This document shows positions 47,269 to 57,394 of a stretch of DNA of 64,000 bases, one piece after another. The notes under the pieces are model-generated. The model was not told the DNA's origin, did no database searches, and saw only the letters and a program-made list of their open reading frames with translations. Position 1 is the stretch's first letter. The number at the start of each line of letters is the position of its first letter. The position numbers and the translations under genes were made by a program. Origin of the DNA: Lachnospiraceae bacterium (GTDB lineage Bacteria; Bacillota; Clostridia; Lachnospirales; Lachnospiraceae); NCBI GenBank assembly GCA_024691125.1, contig JAILNV010000007.1, forward strand, positions 1 through 64,000. Reading direction: 5' to 3'.

Positions 47269-49848
47269 ATGACACTTGAAGAATTCAGACAATTAAGCAA
47301 AGACATAATATATCTTGACGGTGCAACGGGTACGAACCTTATGAAGAGGGGAATGCCCAGGGGTGTATGTCCCGAGACCTGGATACTTGACAACAGAGAA
47401 ATAATGGCAGGGCTTCAGCTTGAATATTTTGAAGCGGGCACCAATATTGTATTGGCGCCTACTTTTACTGCGAACAGGCTAAAGCTGATGGAATACGGGC
47501 TTGAGGAAAGGATCGGAGAGATCAATCGCGAGCTGGTCGGAGTGTCGAAAGAGGCAAGAGACCGGTTCTTAAAGAGCAATCCATCTGCAAAGGCTTATGT
47601 TGCTGCTGATCTTACCATGACGGGAAGACAGCTTAAGCCGATGGGTACGCTTGATTTTGAAGAGCTTGTTGATATATATAGGGAACAGCTTGGATATATT
47701 ACGGATGCAGGGGTGGATGTCATTATAGTGGAAACGATGACCTCGCTTCAGGAGACAAGGGCTGCGCTTATAGCGGCAAGAGAGACCTGTGATCTGCCTG
47801 TCCTGTGTTCGCTTACCTTTGAAGAAAACGGCAGAACTCTTTTCGGAACAGACGGTATGACAGCAGTGTCCGTTCTTGAGAGCCTGGGTGCTGCTGCTGT
47901 AGGAGCCAACTGTTCGACAGGACCCGACAGGATGGCTAAAGTGACAGAAGCCATGGCCGGTCTTTCGAATATTCCGATAATTGCCAAGCCCAATGCCGGA
48001 ATGCCTTCACTTGACACTGACGGAAACACCGTCTACAACGTGGGCCCGGATGAATTCGCAAATCAGATGCTTCAGCTTGTTGAGAGCGGGGCTTCCATAA
48101 TAGGTGGGTGTTGCGGTACGACGCCCGATCATATAAGGGCTTTACATGATCTTACGAAAGATTTAAAGCCTGTACCTCATAAAAGGGATGAGAACGTAAG
48201 GTTCTTATCATCAGAAAAAAGCACTGTATGTTTTGATACAGGATCAAGGTTCATGATCGTGGGAGAGAGGATTAATCCCACAGGAAAGAAGAAGCTGCAG
48301 GAAGAGCTTCGTAACGGCTCGTTTGAGATGGTGCATGATTTTGCTTTATCACAGGAGGAGAACGGAGCGGCGCTGCTTGACATAAATGTCGGAATGAGCG
48401 GAATTGATGAGATGGCGACAATGCTTACGGCCATTGAAGAGGTTACGACCCATGTTTCACTTCCGTTAGTAATAGATTCGAGCCATACCGATGTGATCGA
48501 ACAGGCGCTTCGCAGGTATCCCGGAAGAGCGCTTATCAATTCCATCTCTTATGAGAAGGTTAAGTTCGATAATCTGCTTCCGATCGCGAAGAAGTACGGA
48601 GCAATGTTCATACTGCTTCCGTTATCGGATGAGGGACTGCCGAAATCGCTGGATGAAAAGAAGCAGATAATAGGAAAGATACTGAAAAAGGCGGATGAAC
48701 TCGGAATTTCACGTAACGATATTATCGTAGACGGTCTCGTGGCAACTGTGGGAGCGAATAAGAAGGCTGCTCTTGAGACACTTGAAACCATAAGATACTG
48801 CAAGGAAGAGCTGTCACTTCCTACCATAGTGGGTCTGTCCAATATTTCCTTCGGACTGCCGGAGAGAGCCAATGTGAACTCGGCATTTCTCAATCTTGCC
48901 ATACAGAACGGACTTACGATGGCCATATCGAATCCGTCGCAGCATCAGCTTGTTGCGGGTGCGCTGGCAACAGACATGCTCCTTAACAAAGAGGATGCGG
49001 ATTTAAGATATATAGAATATATTAATTTTTTAAAGGAACAGTATCCCGATATGGCAGCCATGGGAACGATCGCGTTAAAGAGCGATTCCGTACAGGGCGT
49101 TTCCGGAAATAATGGCGCTGTTAACGTTAACAGCGGCATTTCGAAAAAGAATGCAGATAAAGGACATGCAGACACAGAACAGGCAGCAAAAAATAATACA
49201 GATAATAAAGAGAAGAATATTGACATAATAAAGAAGGCTGTTATTTCTGGCAACAAATCAGGAATAACAGATCATGTAAAGGAAGCGCTTGACAGTGGCA
49301 GAAAGGCTCAGAGCATATTGGATGACAGCCTTTTGCCAGGAATAAACGAGGTAGGATCACTTTTTGAATCGGGAAGATATTTCCTGCCGCAGCTTATTGC
49401 AAGCGCCGAAGCGATGCGTACTGCAATTGATTATATGGAGCCTTATCTTAAAAATGACGGGGAGAAAGAAGAGAAGGCCAGAATAGTTATAGCGACCGTA
49501 AAGGGAGATATCCATGATATAGGAAAGAATCTCGTGGCTCTGATGCTCAGGAATTACGGTTTCAAGGTTTACGATCTCGGAAAGGATGTTTCAAAGGAAG
49601 AGATAATAGGGAAGGCCAAGGAAGTAGATGCCGACATCATAGCACTGTCCGCACTGATGACAACGACCATGCAGGAAATGAGGGAGGTTATCAGGTGCGC
49701 ACGGAAGGAAGGTCTGAGAGCGAGCGTAATGATAGGGGGTGCAGTCATAACACAGGATTATGCCGATGAGATCAAAGCGGAGGGGTACAGCCGGGATGCG
49801 CAGGAAGCGGTCAAGCTGGCTGAGAGACTCATTAAGGCTTACAGTTAA
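47269..49848 (+). CDS. metH: Cobalamin-dependent methionine synthase lacking the reactivation domain
   Basis: 859 aa. Homocysteine S-methyltransferase (~1-300) has the zinc cysteines in VGANCSTGPDRM and IGGCCGTTPDHI. The pterin-binding domain (~325-590) has IVGERINPTGKKK. After a low-complexity linker with N, K, D and A comes the B12-binding module, with cap helices and the DIHDIGKNLVALML cobalt-ligand motif near residue 750. The protein stops there, so the SAM-binding reactivation domain of E. coli MetH is absent; such short forms use a separate reactivation protein. ATG 47269 is preferred over TTG 47257. It converts homocysteine from metY into methionine. Confidence 0.93.
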   Translation: MTLEEFRQLSKDIIYLDGATGTNLMKRGMPRGVCPETWILDNREIMAGLQLEYFEAGTNIVLAPTFTANRLKLMEYGLEERIGEINRELVGVSKEARDRFLKSNPSAKAYVAADLTMTGRQLKPMGTLDFEELVDIYREQLGYITDAGVDVIIVETMTSLQETRAALIAARETCDLPVLCSLTFEENGRTLFGTDGMTAVSVLESLGAAAVGANCSTGPDRMAKVTEAMAGLSNIPIIAKPNAGMPSLDTDGNTVYNVGPDEFANQMLQLVESGASIIGGCCGTTPDHIRALHDLTKDLKPVPHKRDENVRFLSSEKSTVCFDTGSRFMIVGERINPTGKKKLQEELRNGSFEMVHDFALSQEENGAALLDINVGMSGIDEMATMLTAIEEVTTHVSLPLVIDSSHTDVIEQALRRYPGRALINSISYEKVKFDNLLPIAKKYGAMFILLPLSDEGLPKSLDEKKQIIGKILKKADELGISRNDIIVDGLVATVGANKKAALETLETIRYCKEELSLPTIVGLSNISFGLPERANVNSAFLNLAIQNGLTMAISNPSQHQLVAGALATDMLLNKEDADLRYIEYINFLKEQYPDMAAMGTIALKSDSVQGVSGNNGAVNVNSGISKKNADKGHADTEQAAKNNTDNKEKNIDIIKKAVISGNKSGITDHVKEALDSGRKAQSILDDSLLPGINEVGSLFESGRYFLPQLIASAEAMRTAIDYMEPYLKNDGEKEEKARIVIATVKGDIHDIGKNLVALMLRNYGFKVYDLGKDVSKEEIIGKAKEVDADIIALSALMTTTMQEMREVIRCARKEGLRASVMIGGAVITQDYADEIKAEGYSRDAQEAVKLAERLIKAYS

Positions 49849-49878
49849 TGACCCGGGAAGAAACTGATTCCCGCCACT

Positions 49879-49908
49879 TTGTTAAATAACCGTTGCGGAA
49901 TAAATAAT
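49879..49908 (+). promoter_or_regulatory. Weak candidate promoter of the repeat-rich membrane protein and ilv operon
   Basis: TTGTTA followed by TAAATA (N16) or AATAAT (N18). It lies about 40 bases before the start codon. Only one half-site (TTGTTAA) resembles a Rex operator, which is not enough to call. Confidence 0.35.
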
Positions 49909-49947
49909 GCAAGGGTGTTTAATATAAAAAAATAAAGGAGAAGGGTT

Positions 49948-51378
49948 ATGGCAAAAAGACGAAAGAATTCTCATTCTGCGGCTGCCATTAATGCGATCGC
50001 CGGTAGTGAAAAAGCTGTAGCCGATAAAACTGACAAGGCAAAAGAAGCTGTGTCAGAGGTGACAGAAGCGGTCAAAGAAACCGTAACGGAGGCCACGGAT
50101 AATATATCCGAAAAGGCAGAAGAAGCTGCGGTTAAGACTGAGGAAGCAGTAAAAGAGACCGGCGCCGAAGATGCAGTAAAAGAAGCTGCCGAAAAGGCGG
50201 AAGAGACCGTGGAAGAAGCTGCAGAGAAGACCGAAAATGCTGTAAAAGAGGTTGCAAAAAAGGCAGAGGAAGCTACAGAGAAAACTGAACATTCTGTTAA
50301 AGAAACAGTCGAAAAGACGGAAGAAATAACGGAAGAAGCAGTCGAAAAGACGGAAGAAGTAACGGAAGAAGCAGTTGAAAAGACGGAAGAAATAACGGAA
50401 GAAACTGCCGAGAAGGAAGAAGAAGCTGTTGAGAAGACAGAAGAAGCTGTTGAGAAGACAGAAGAAGCTGTTGAGAAGGAAGAAGAAGCTGTCGAGAAGA
50501 CAGAAGAAGCTGTTGAGAAAGCGGAAGATACTGTAAAAGAAGCCGAAGAAAAGGCTGAAGCCGCTGCAGAAACAGCAGATAAGACAGAGGAAGCGGTCAA
50601 AAAGACAGAAGAGGCTGCAGAGGAAGCAGAAGAAGCTGCCGAAGTAAAAGAGAAGGCTGCGGAAACAACTGTTAAAGAGGAGTCAAAAGGGGAAGCAGTA
50701 AAAGAAACAGCAACCGTTAACACATTAGATAAAGAAACAGCCGCAGTTACAGAGGCAGTAAAGGAGATAATCGTGGAAAATAACAATAACCCAAGAATTG
50801 AAGAATTATTAAACAACAGTGCAAAGAAGCTTTCAAAGAAGCAGCGTAAGGCAAATGACAAGGAACTCATCGATTGCATGAAGAACGATGACATGAAGGT
50901 GCTGGCAGCACTTCTTATGGATGTCAGGGATAAGAATGATTCCAAGCTTTCATATACCAAGGCTCAGGTTTATTTCGCAATGGCTACTTCAATACTTGCC
51001 CTTGTTCTTGTATGCTGTGTTTCGTGGGCAGTGTTGAGCATCATTCCCGAGATCAACAATATAACCAATCAGGCAAACGTTATAATGGGACAGGCTAATG
51101 AGACCATAGTCCAGGCCAATGAGGCAATAGCTCAGGCTAATGGCGTACTCACCGATGTTCAGCCTGTAGTAGCTAATCTGAATGAAGTAACCAACGACCT
51201 TGCAGGCGCTGACCTGACAGGTATGCTTGAAGATGTAGACGCTCTTGTTGTTTCAAGTGAGAAGAACATGGGTGAGGCTCTTCAGACAATAACGGAGATA
51301 GATATCAAATCGCTTAATGATGCAATATCCGACCTGAGTGCGATAGTTGCGCCGTTGGCGGGAATGTTTAGAAGATAA
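49948..51378 (+). CDS. Single-pass membrane protein with a long EEAVEKT-type repeat arm
   Basis: 476 aa. Residues ~20-250 are built almost entirely of A, E, K, V and T with units such as EEAVEKT, EEVTEEAVEKT and EEAAEKAEE, predicted to be one very long amphipathic, apolipoprotein- or LEA-like helix. Residues ~270-340 are basic and charged, and one TM helix (VYFAMATSILALVLVCCVSW, ~341-365) follows. A ~105-residue outer part has QANETIVQANEAIAQAN helical repeats. There is no signal peptide, so the arm is probably cytoplasmic. It ends 28 bases before ilvB and may share its transcript. No family is recognised. Confidence 0.78.
   Translation: MAKRRKNSHSAAAINAIAGSEKAVADKTDKAKEAVSEVTEAVKETVTEATDNISEKAEEAAVKTEEAVKETGAEDAVKEAAEKAEETVEEAAEKTENAVKEVAKKAEEATEKTEHSVKETVEKTEEITEEAVEKTEEVTEEAVEKTEEITEETAEKEEEAVEKTEEAVEKTEEAVEKEEEAVEKTEEAVEKAEDTVKEAEEKAEAAAETADKTEEAVKKTEEAAEEAEEAAEVKEKAAETTVKEESKGEAVKETATVNTLDKETAAVTEAVKEIIVENNNNPRIEELLNNSAKKLSKKQRKANDKELIDCMKNDDMKVLAALLMDVRDKNDSKLSYTKAQVYFAMATSILALVLVCCVSWAVLSIIPEINNITNQANVIMGQANETIVQANEAIAQANGVLTDVQPVVANLNEVTNDLAGADLTGMLEDVDALVVSSEKNMGEALQTITEIDIKSLNDAISDLSAIVAPLAGMFRR
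50419..50523 (+). repeat. Five tandem 21-bp in-frame repeats
   Basis: The unit GAAGAAGCTGTTGAGAAGACA occurs twice identically (50419-50460) and in three close variants to 50523, encoding EEAVEKT. Upstream, 50330-50400 carries related longer units (EEAVEKTEEVT). Near-identity at the DNA level suggests recent slippage or unequal exchange. Confidence 0.88.
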
Positions 51379-51406
51379 CGGAAAAGGCAGGAAGGTTTTA
51401 AGCTTT

Positions 51407-53023
51407 ATGTTAGGTGCTGATGCAATAGCAAGATGCCTGCTTGAAGAGCAGGTGAAGGTAATATTCGGATATCCGGGAGTGGCAATATGTCCTTTCTTCA
51501 ACAGTATGCTGTCAGTGGATATAGACAGAGTACTTGTAAGAACAGAACAGAATGCGGCACATATGGCAAGCGGTTACGCGAGAATATCGGGTAAAGTCGG
51601 TGTGTGTGTTGCCACATCCGGTCCGGGTGCTACCAATCTTATTACAGGGATAGCAACTGCTTATGCCGATTCTATCCCTCTTGTATGTATAACGGGTCAG
51701 GTTAATTCGGAACAGCTTGGTTCGGATGTTTTTCAGGAAGCAGATATAACAGGAGCTGTAGAATCATTCGTGAAATACAGCTATCTGGTTAAGGATGCCG
51801 ACGATATTCCGAGAATATTCAAAGAAGCATTTCATATCGCGTCCACCGGAAGAAAAGGTCCGGTACTCATCGATGTCCCCATCGATATTCAGAATGCCCC
51901 TGTAGGTAAGTTCTATTATCCTTCGGAGGTTAATCTCAGAACCTATAAGCCGACGGTAAAGGGGCATGTAGTACAGATTAAAAAGGTCATCAAGGCTATA
52001 GAGAAAGCCAAACGTCCCATAATATGTGCGGGAGGCGGAATACATCTTTCCAATGCGGCAAAGGAATTACGTGATTTTGCCCACAAATGCGGTATTCCGG
52101 TAGTAAGCACTTTGATGGGACTCGGTGTTATGCCCACAGATGATCCGCTGTATTTCGGCATGGTGGGCAACAACGGCAAATCATATGCCAACCGTGCGAT
52201 GAATGAGTCGGATCTTACGATCATGATAGGAGCAAGAGTAGCTGACAGAGCGATCTCGCAGCCCGATCTTGTCATGGATAATACGGTACTTGTACATATC
52301 GATGTTGATCCCGCAGAAATAGGAAAGAATGTAGGTCCTCATATACCTCTGGTAGGTGATATCAAGAACATACTTGAGGATATGGAGAAGTATGAAACTG
52401 ACTGCAGCTGCGGTGAATGGATAGACACTCTTAATGAATATAAGAGAAATGAACCGGAGCGTAAGGCTCCGCGTAAGGAATATGTGGATCCCGCAAAGTT
52501 CATTGCCATGCTGTCCGACAAGCTTGATGATGATGCAATATACGTTGCTGATGTGGGTCAGAACCAGATGTGGTCATGCGGATATCATAAGGTTAAGAAC
52601 GGAAGATTCCTTACATCGGGCGGTATGGGGACTATGGGTTATTCAATCCCGGCCGCGATCGGTGCCAGAGCCGCTGCTCCGGACAGACAGATAGTTGCCG
52701 TATGCGGTGACGGTTCTTTCCAGATGTCAATGATGGAACTGGCCACAATGCAGCAGCATAAGCTTCCGGTTAAGATAATCATCTTCCATAACGGATATCT
52801 TGGTCTTGTAAGAGAGTATCAGTATAATACTTATAAGGCTCATTATTCGGTAGTGGATCTTTCGGGTTCCCCGGATTTCGGTAAGCTGTCCGCAGCCTAC
52901 GATGTTCCTTTCTTCAGGCTTGAAAATATGGACAATGCATCGGAAGTCATAGATGAATTCCTTAGCATTAAGGATCCGGCGCTTATGGAGATAATGATCG
53001 ATCCGTTGGATGTTGTTAAATAA
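51407..53023 (+). CDS. ilvB: Acetolactate synthase large (catalytic) subunit
   Basis: 538 aa, a thiamine diphosphate enzyme condensing two pyruvates, or pyruvate and 2-oxobutyrate, for valine, leucine and isoleucine. GYPGVAICPFFNSM and VRTEQNAAHMASGYARISGKVGVCVATSGPGATNL form the N-terminal domain with the catalytic glutamate. SGGMGTMGYSIPAAIGA and VCGDGSFQMSMMEL...FHNGYLGLV form the ThDP/Mg domain. It is somewhat short at the N-terminus compared with E. coli IlvB/IlvI, but aligns from the standard GADAI start. ATG 51407 is used rather than the ORF-track 51347, which lies within the upstream gene. Confidence 0.93.
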   Translation: MLGADAIARCLLEEQVKVIFGYPGVAICPFFNSMLSVDIDRVLVRTEQNAAHMASGYARISGKVGVCVATSGPGATNLITGIATAYADSIPLVCITGQVNSEQLGSDVFQEADITGAVESFVKYSYLVKDADDIPRIFKEAFHIASTGRKGPVLIDVPIDIQNAPVGKFYYPSEVNLRTYKPTVKGHVVQIKKVIKAIEKAKRPIICAGGGIHLSNAAKELRDFAHKCGIPVVSTLMGLGVMPTDDPLYFGMVGNNGKSYANRAMNESDLTIMIGARVADRAISQPDLVMDNTVLVHIDVDPAEIGKNVGPHIPLVGDIKNILEDMEKYETDCSCGEWIDTLNEYKRNEPERKAPRKEYVDPAKFIAMLSDKLDDDAIYVADVGQNQMWSCGYHKVKNGRFLTSGGMGTMGYSIPAAIGARAAAPDRQIVAVCGDGSFQMSMMELATMQQHKLPVKIIIFHNGYLGLVREYQYNTYKAHYSVVDLSGSPDFGKLSAAYDVPFFRLENMDNASEVIDEFLSIKDPALMEIMIDPLDVVK

Positions 53024-53074
53024 TCAATTGGATCTGAATAAATAATTTTATCCTGTAAATATGGATGGTAAAAG

Positions 53075-53560
53075 ATGAAGAGACTGTATTCTGTATTGGT
53101 TGAGAACAGATCGGGCGTACTGAGTAAGGTGGCCGGTCTGTTTTCAAGACGTATGTTTAATATTGATTCGCTGGCTGTCGGTGAGACCGATGATCCCGGC
53201 GTAAGCTGTATAACAATAGTATCGTCGGGAGAGCAGGGAACGCTTGAACAGATAGAAAAGCAGCTTAACAAAAAAATAGATGTGATTAAGATAAAGACAT
53301 TCTCGGAAGAGGAAAGCATAAGCCGTGAGCTTATCCTTGTCAAGGTTAAATACAACAAGGGTAACCGGAGGGAGATCATGGAGATCTGTGAGATCCTTAA
53401 CGCTTCCATAGTTGATATGAGTAAGAATCTTATGACCATACAGCTGTGCGATACACCGGAGAGAACAAGGCTACTTATACAGATGCTCGCTTCGATAAGC
53501 ATTGTAGAGGTGGCCCGTACCGGCACTCTGGCCCTTCAGAAATGTGCATTAAGCGATTAG
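53075..53560 (+). CDS. ilvN: Acetolactate synthase small (regulatory) subunit, copy 1
   Basis: 161 aa. An N-terminal ACT domain (LYSVLVENRSGVLSKVAGLFSRRMFNIDSLAVGETDDPGVSCITI), where valine-type feedback inhibitors bind, is followed by the C-terminal ALS small-subunit domain. It sits 51 bases after ilvB and 24 bases before the end-to-start junction with a second, clearly different small subunit. Two regulatory subunits in tandem suggest mixed feedback control, or that one serves another large subunit. Confidence 0.93.
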   Translation: MKRLYSVLVENRSGVLSKVAGLFSRRMFNIDSLAVGETDDPGVSCITIVSSGEQGTLEQIEKQLNKKIDVIKIKTFSEEESISRELILVKVKYNKGNRREIMEICEILNASIVDMSKNLMTIQLCDTPERTRLLIQMLASISIVEVARTGTLALQKCALSD

Positions 53561-53602
53561 AATCAGAAAGATTATAAAGAAATATTGATTGGTGGTATAA
53601 AG

Positions 53603-54103
53603 ATGCAGAGAAAAGTTTTTCAGTTACTTGTAGACAATCAGGCGGGTGTTTTAAGCCGTATTTCGGGCCTTTTCAGCAGGAGAGGCTATAATATAGAGAG
53701 TATAACGGCAGGAACGACATCCAATCCGAAATACACAAGGATAACCATAGTGGCAAACGGAGATGAAGCGATACTTGACCAGATAGAGAAGCAGGTAGGT
53801 AAGCTTATAGATGTCAGAAAGGTATGGGAGCTTGAACCCGAATCATCCGTATACAGGGAGCTCATACTTATTAAAATAAGAGCTACAGATACCCAGAGAC
53901 AGGCGATCGTATCTGTGACAGATATTTTCCGTGCCAAGATCATCGACGTGGATATTGATTCAATGATAATCGAGCTTACCGGAAACCAGAGCAAGATAGA
54001 TGCTTTCATTAATCTGTTAAAGGGATATGAGATCCTGGAAATAGCAAGAACCGGTATAGCCGGTCTTACCAGAGGCTCGGAAAACATAACCATACTTGAA
54101 TAA
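53603..54103 (+). CDS. ilvH: Acetolactate synthase small (regulatory) subunit, copy 2
   Basis: 166 aa with the same layout as copy 1: an ACT domain starting VFQLLVDNQAGVLSRISGLFSRRGYNIESITAGTTSNPKYTRITI and a C-terminal domain ending ARTGIAGLTRG. This copy is closer to the widespread IlvH consensus (NIESLTVGxTxDPxxSRMTI) than copy 1. The ORF-track start is TTG 53585, but ATG 53603 has GGTGG seven bases upstream. The two copies share the motif order but differ widely in sequence, so this is an old duplication. Confidence 0.93.
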   Translation: MQRKVFQLLVDNQAGVLSRISGLFSRRGYNIESITAGTTSNPKYTRITIVANGDEAILDQIEKQVGKLIDVRKVWELEPESSVYRELILIKIRATDTQRQAIVSVTDIFRAKIIDVDIDSMIIELTGNQSKIDAFINLLKGYEILEIARTGIAGLTRGSENITILE

Positions 54104-54179
54104 ACGGAACACGGAGATCAATTAATAAGTAAACAACCGGAGGCTATTACTGACGGTTAATATAAAATTAATATTTTAG

Positions 54180-55211
<1,032 letters not shown>

Positions 55212-55214
55212 TCC

Positions 55215-55243
55215 TTGCATTTACCACATATTTGTGTTAAATT
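55215..55243 (+). promoter_or_regulatory. Promoter of the rplS transcript
   Basis: TTGCAT-N17-TAAATT, starting four bases after the ilvC stop. It implies a 5' leader of about 185 bases before rplS. Confidence 0.6.
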
Positions 55244-55249
55244 ATTGTT

Positions 55250-55434
55250 TGTTGCTGAATTCAGCGTAGTTTGTATGGATTGGCTGAATTTATAAGGTTA
55301 AGTAGATGGTCCTCTGTATTATCCAGGTATTAGAAGAATTGCGGTATTCCTGCCGCTAAGGCATCATAAGGAATCCACCGCAAGCGGTACCCCTTATGAT
55401 AATACAAGAACATCAGGTTTTAAGGAGGTTCGGA
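55250..55434 (+). promoter_or_regulatory. Long structured 5' leader of rplS
   Basis: The leader contains an outer 9-bp stem TGTATTATC/GATAATACA (55315-55323 and 55398-55406), a GCGG-TATTCCTG-CCGC hairpin, and the 39-bp palindromic repeat inside it. L19 leaders that control rplS are known in Firmicutes; I cannot confirm from memory that this is the same fold. The ribosome site AAGGAGG lies after the stem and stays unpaired in this fold. Confidence 0.45.
55363..55401 (+). repeat. 39-bp REP-like palindromic repeat, copy 2
   Basis: ATCATAAGG-AATCC-ACCGC-AA-GCGGT then ACCCCTTATGAT: 9-bp outer and 5-bp inner stems. It matches the reverse complement of 35464-35502 at 38 of 39 bases and lies in the rplS leader. 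Confidence 0.8.
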
Positions 55435-55782
55435 ATGAACGATATTATTAAAAACATCGAAGCTGAGCAGATGAAGGAGACAGTTCCCGAGTTTGCGGTT
55501 GGCGATACCGTTAAGGTTCACGCCAAGATCAAGGAAGGTAACAGAGAGAGGATCCAGATCTTCGAAGGTACCGTACTTAAGAGACAGGGTGGAAGCAGCA
55601 GAGAAACATTCACAGTAAGGAAGACCAGTAACGGTGTAGGTGTTGAGAAGACCTGGCCGCTTCATTCTCCTTTTGTTGAGAAGATCGAAGTAGTAAGACG
55701 CGGTAAAGTAAGACGTGCTAAGCTGTTCTACTTAAGAGATCGTGTCGGCAAGGCAGCTAAGGTTAAGGAAATACTTAAGTAA
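55435..55782 (+). CDS. rplS: Ribosomal protein L19
   Basis: 115 aa, the normal length, with the family features [41 protein letters not shown] and [25 protein letters not shown]. It sits at the 30S-50S interface. The ORF-track start at 55396 is too early; ATG 55435 has a perfect AAGGAGG six bases upstream. A strong terminator follows, so the lepB-rbgA group may have its own promoter as well. Confidence 0.97.
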   Translation: MNDIIKNIEAEQMKETVPEFAVGDTVKVHAKIKEGNRERIQIFEGTVLKRQGGSSRETFTVRKTSNGVGVEKTWPLHSPFVEKIEVVRRGKVRRAKLFYLRDRVGKAAKVKEILK

Positions 55783-55821
55783 TCCCTTTGCCTGGAATAA
55801 TTTTCCATAAGGAATAATCTT

Positions 55822-55861
55822 AAGAGGGCAGATACTTGAATTGTATTTGCCCTCTTGCTTT
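55822..55861 (+). terminator. Terminator after rplS
   Basis: A 14-bp stem, AAGAGGGCAGATAC/GTATTTGCCCTCTT (one G-U), with a 7-base loop is followed by GCTTTAAT. The very stable stem makes it likely despite the short T run. Confidence 0.8.
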
Positions 55862-55940
55862 AATCATTAATACTTTGCAGCACGGAGTAATCCAAAAGCA
55901 AAGGTGTGTCTGAAGTAAAGGTATCTGAAAGAGCGCTGAA

Positions 55941-56531
55941 ATGAAACGAAGAAATCTTGGGACGATAGAGCTCGATTATAAGCAGAAAGAAAAAAAGAAA
56001 ATAACAATGCAGTCGTTCTATGATTTTATATTCTGGATATTCGGGATAGCGGCGGCTGTTTTCCTCGGTGTTATGACGGTTAATTTCGTCGGGATCAGAA
56101 CGAGCGTTGTCGGAAGCTCCATGGAACCTGTTCTGTTTAACGGTGAAGAGGTTCTGCTTAACAGGATAATATATCAGTTCTCCGCTCCCAAGAGGGGTGA
56201 TGTCATAGCTTTCCATCCCAACGGAGACGAGAATACACATCTGTATGTTAAGAGGATCGTCGGTCTTCCGGGCGAAACAATACAGATAAAACAGGGCTCG
56301 GTATATATAAACGGCGAAATGAGCGCAATGGACATTGAGACGCTGGATGCGGGAGTGGCCGCAGAGCCCATGAAGCTCAGTGATGAAGAGTATTTCGTAA
56401 TGGGCGATAACAGGGAAAACAGTGAGGACAGCAGGAGCGCCAATATAGGAAATGTAACCCGAGAAATGATCGAAGGCAAGGTCTGGTATCATATGACGTA
56501 TGACGATATCAGGATGGGAAAGGTGGAATAA
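55941..56531 (+). CDS. lepB: Type I signal peptidase
   Basis: 196 aa. It has one N-terminal TM helix (~31-52) and then the serine-lysine catalytic dyad: Ser in VVGSSMEPVLFNGE and Lys in YVKRIVGLPGE. The SRDSR-like motif GDNRENSEDSR closes the fold. It cleaves signal peptides outside the membrane, for example of the LRR proteins here (lipoproteins use a different peptidase). It lies between rplS and rbgA, as in many Firmicutes, and overlaps rbgA by one base (TAATG). Confidence 0.95.
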   Translation: MKRRNLGTIELDYKQKEKKKITMQSFYDFIFWIFGIAAAVFLGVMTVNFVGIRTSVVGSSMEPVLFNGEEVLLNRIIYQFSAPKRGDVIAFHPNGDENTHLYVKRIVGLPGETIQIKQGSVYINGEMSAMDIETLDAGVAAEPMKLSDEEYFVMGDNRENSEDSRSANIGNVTREMIEGKVWYHMTYDDIRMGKVE

Positions 56532-57382
56532 TGAACTATCAGTGGTTTCCCGGACATATGACCAAGGCCTTCCGTATGATGCAGGAGGATATAAAGCTTA
56601 TTGACCTTGTGATCGAGCTTCTCGATGCAAGGGCTCCTTTAGCGTCAAGAAATCCGGACATAGATAATCTTGCTGCCGGTAAGGCAAGAATGGTGCTGCT
56701 TAATAAGGCAGACCTTGCCGATGAAGTATTAAATGAGAAATGGGTAAAATACTTCAGCGGAATGGGTCTTACGGTTGTGCTTATTAACAGCAGGGATGGT
56801 GACGGAATTAAGAAAATACTGCCTGCTGTTCAGGAAGCATGCAGGGAGAAGATAGAAAGAGACAGAAAAAGAGGGATAATGAACCGTCCGGTAAGAGCCA
56901 TGGTAGCCGGAATCCCCAACGTGGGTAAGTCAACCTTTATTAATTCACTGGCAGGACGGGCTGCAGCAAAGACAGGTAATAAGCCCGGTGTAACCAAAGG
57001 CAAGCAGTGGATCAGGCTTAATAAAAGCATAGAGCTTCTGGATACACCCGGTGTTTTGTGGCCGAAGTTCGAGGATCAGGATACAGGCAGGAGACTGGCA
57101 TTCCTGGGATCCATCAATGATGAGATAATAGATAAGAATGAACTTGCATGTGAGCTTATTGATTTTATCAAGGATGAAGGAAACGGATATGCAGGGCTTA
57201 TAACAGGTAAGTACGGGGTGGCTGAGGATAAGGTGAATCATCAGGTGCTTTCGGATATTGCAATGGTCAGGAAATGTCTTGTTAAAGGCGGGGAGCCGGA
57301 TACAGACAGGGCTTCAGGGATGCTGATCGATGATTTCAGAGGAGGGAAGCTCGGAAGGATTACTCTCGAACGCCCCGTTTAA
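56531..57382 (+). CDS. rbgA: Ribosome biogenesis GTPase RbgA (YlqF)
   Basis: 283 aa with circularly permuted GTPase motifs: G4 LNKADLAD first, then G1 AGIPNVGKSTFIN and G3 DTPGVLWPK. It starts NYQWFPGHMTKAFR, the family signature. RbgA helps late 50S assembly, near the L16 site. It is coupled to lepB and followed by rnhB, the same order as in Bacillus. A terminator-like hairpin lies just after the stop. Confidence 0.95.
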   Translation: MNYQWFPGHMTKAFRMMQEDIKLIDLVIELLDARAPLASRNPDIDNLAAGKARMVLLNKADLADEVLNEKWVKYFSGMGLTVVLINSRDGDGIKKILPAVQEACREKIERDRKRGIMNRPVRAMVAGIPNVGKSTFINSLAGRAAAKTGNKPGVTKGKQWIRLNKSIELLDTPGVLWPKFEDQDTGRRLAFLGSINDEIIDKNELACELIDFIKDEGNGYAGLITGKYGVAEDKVNHQVLSDIAMVRKCLVKGGEPDTDRASGMLIDDFRGGKLGRITLERPV

Positions 57383-57394
57383 TAGAGCTTAGAT

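Noticed and set aside
49971-50960. 329-aa minus-strand ORF rich in Ser/Ala/Phe
   Set aside because: It is the antisense shadow of the EEAVEKT repeat gene; low complexity keeps the frame open, and it has no ribosome site or family match.
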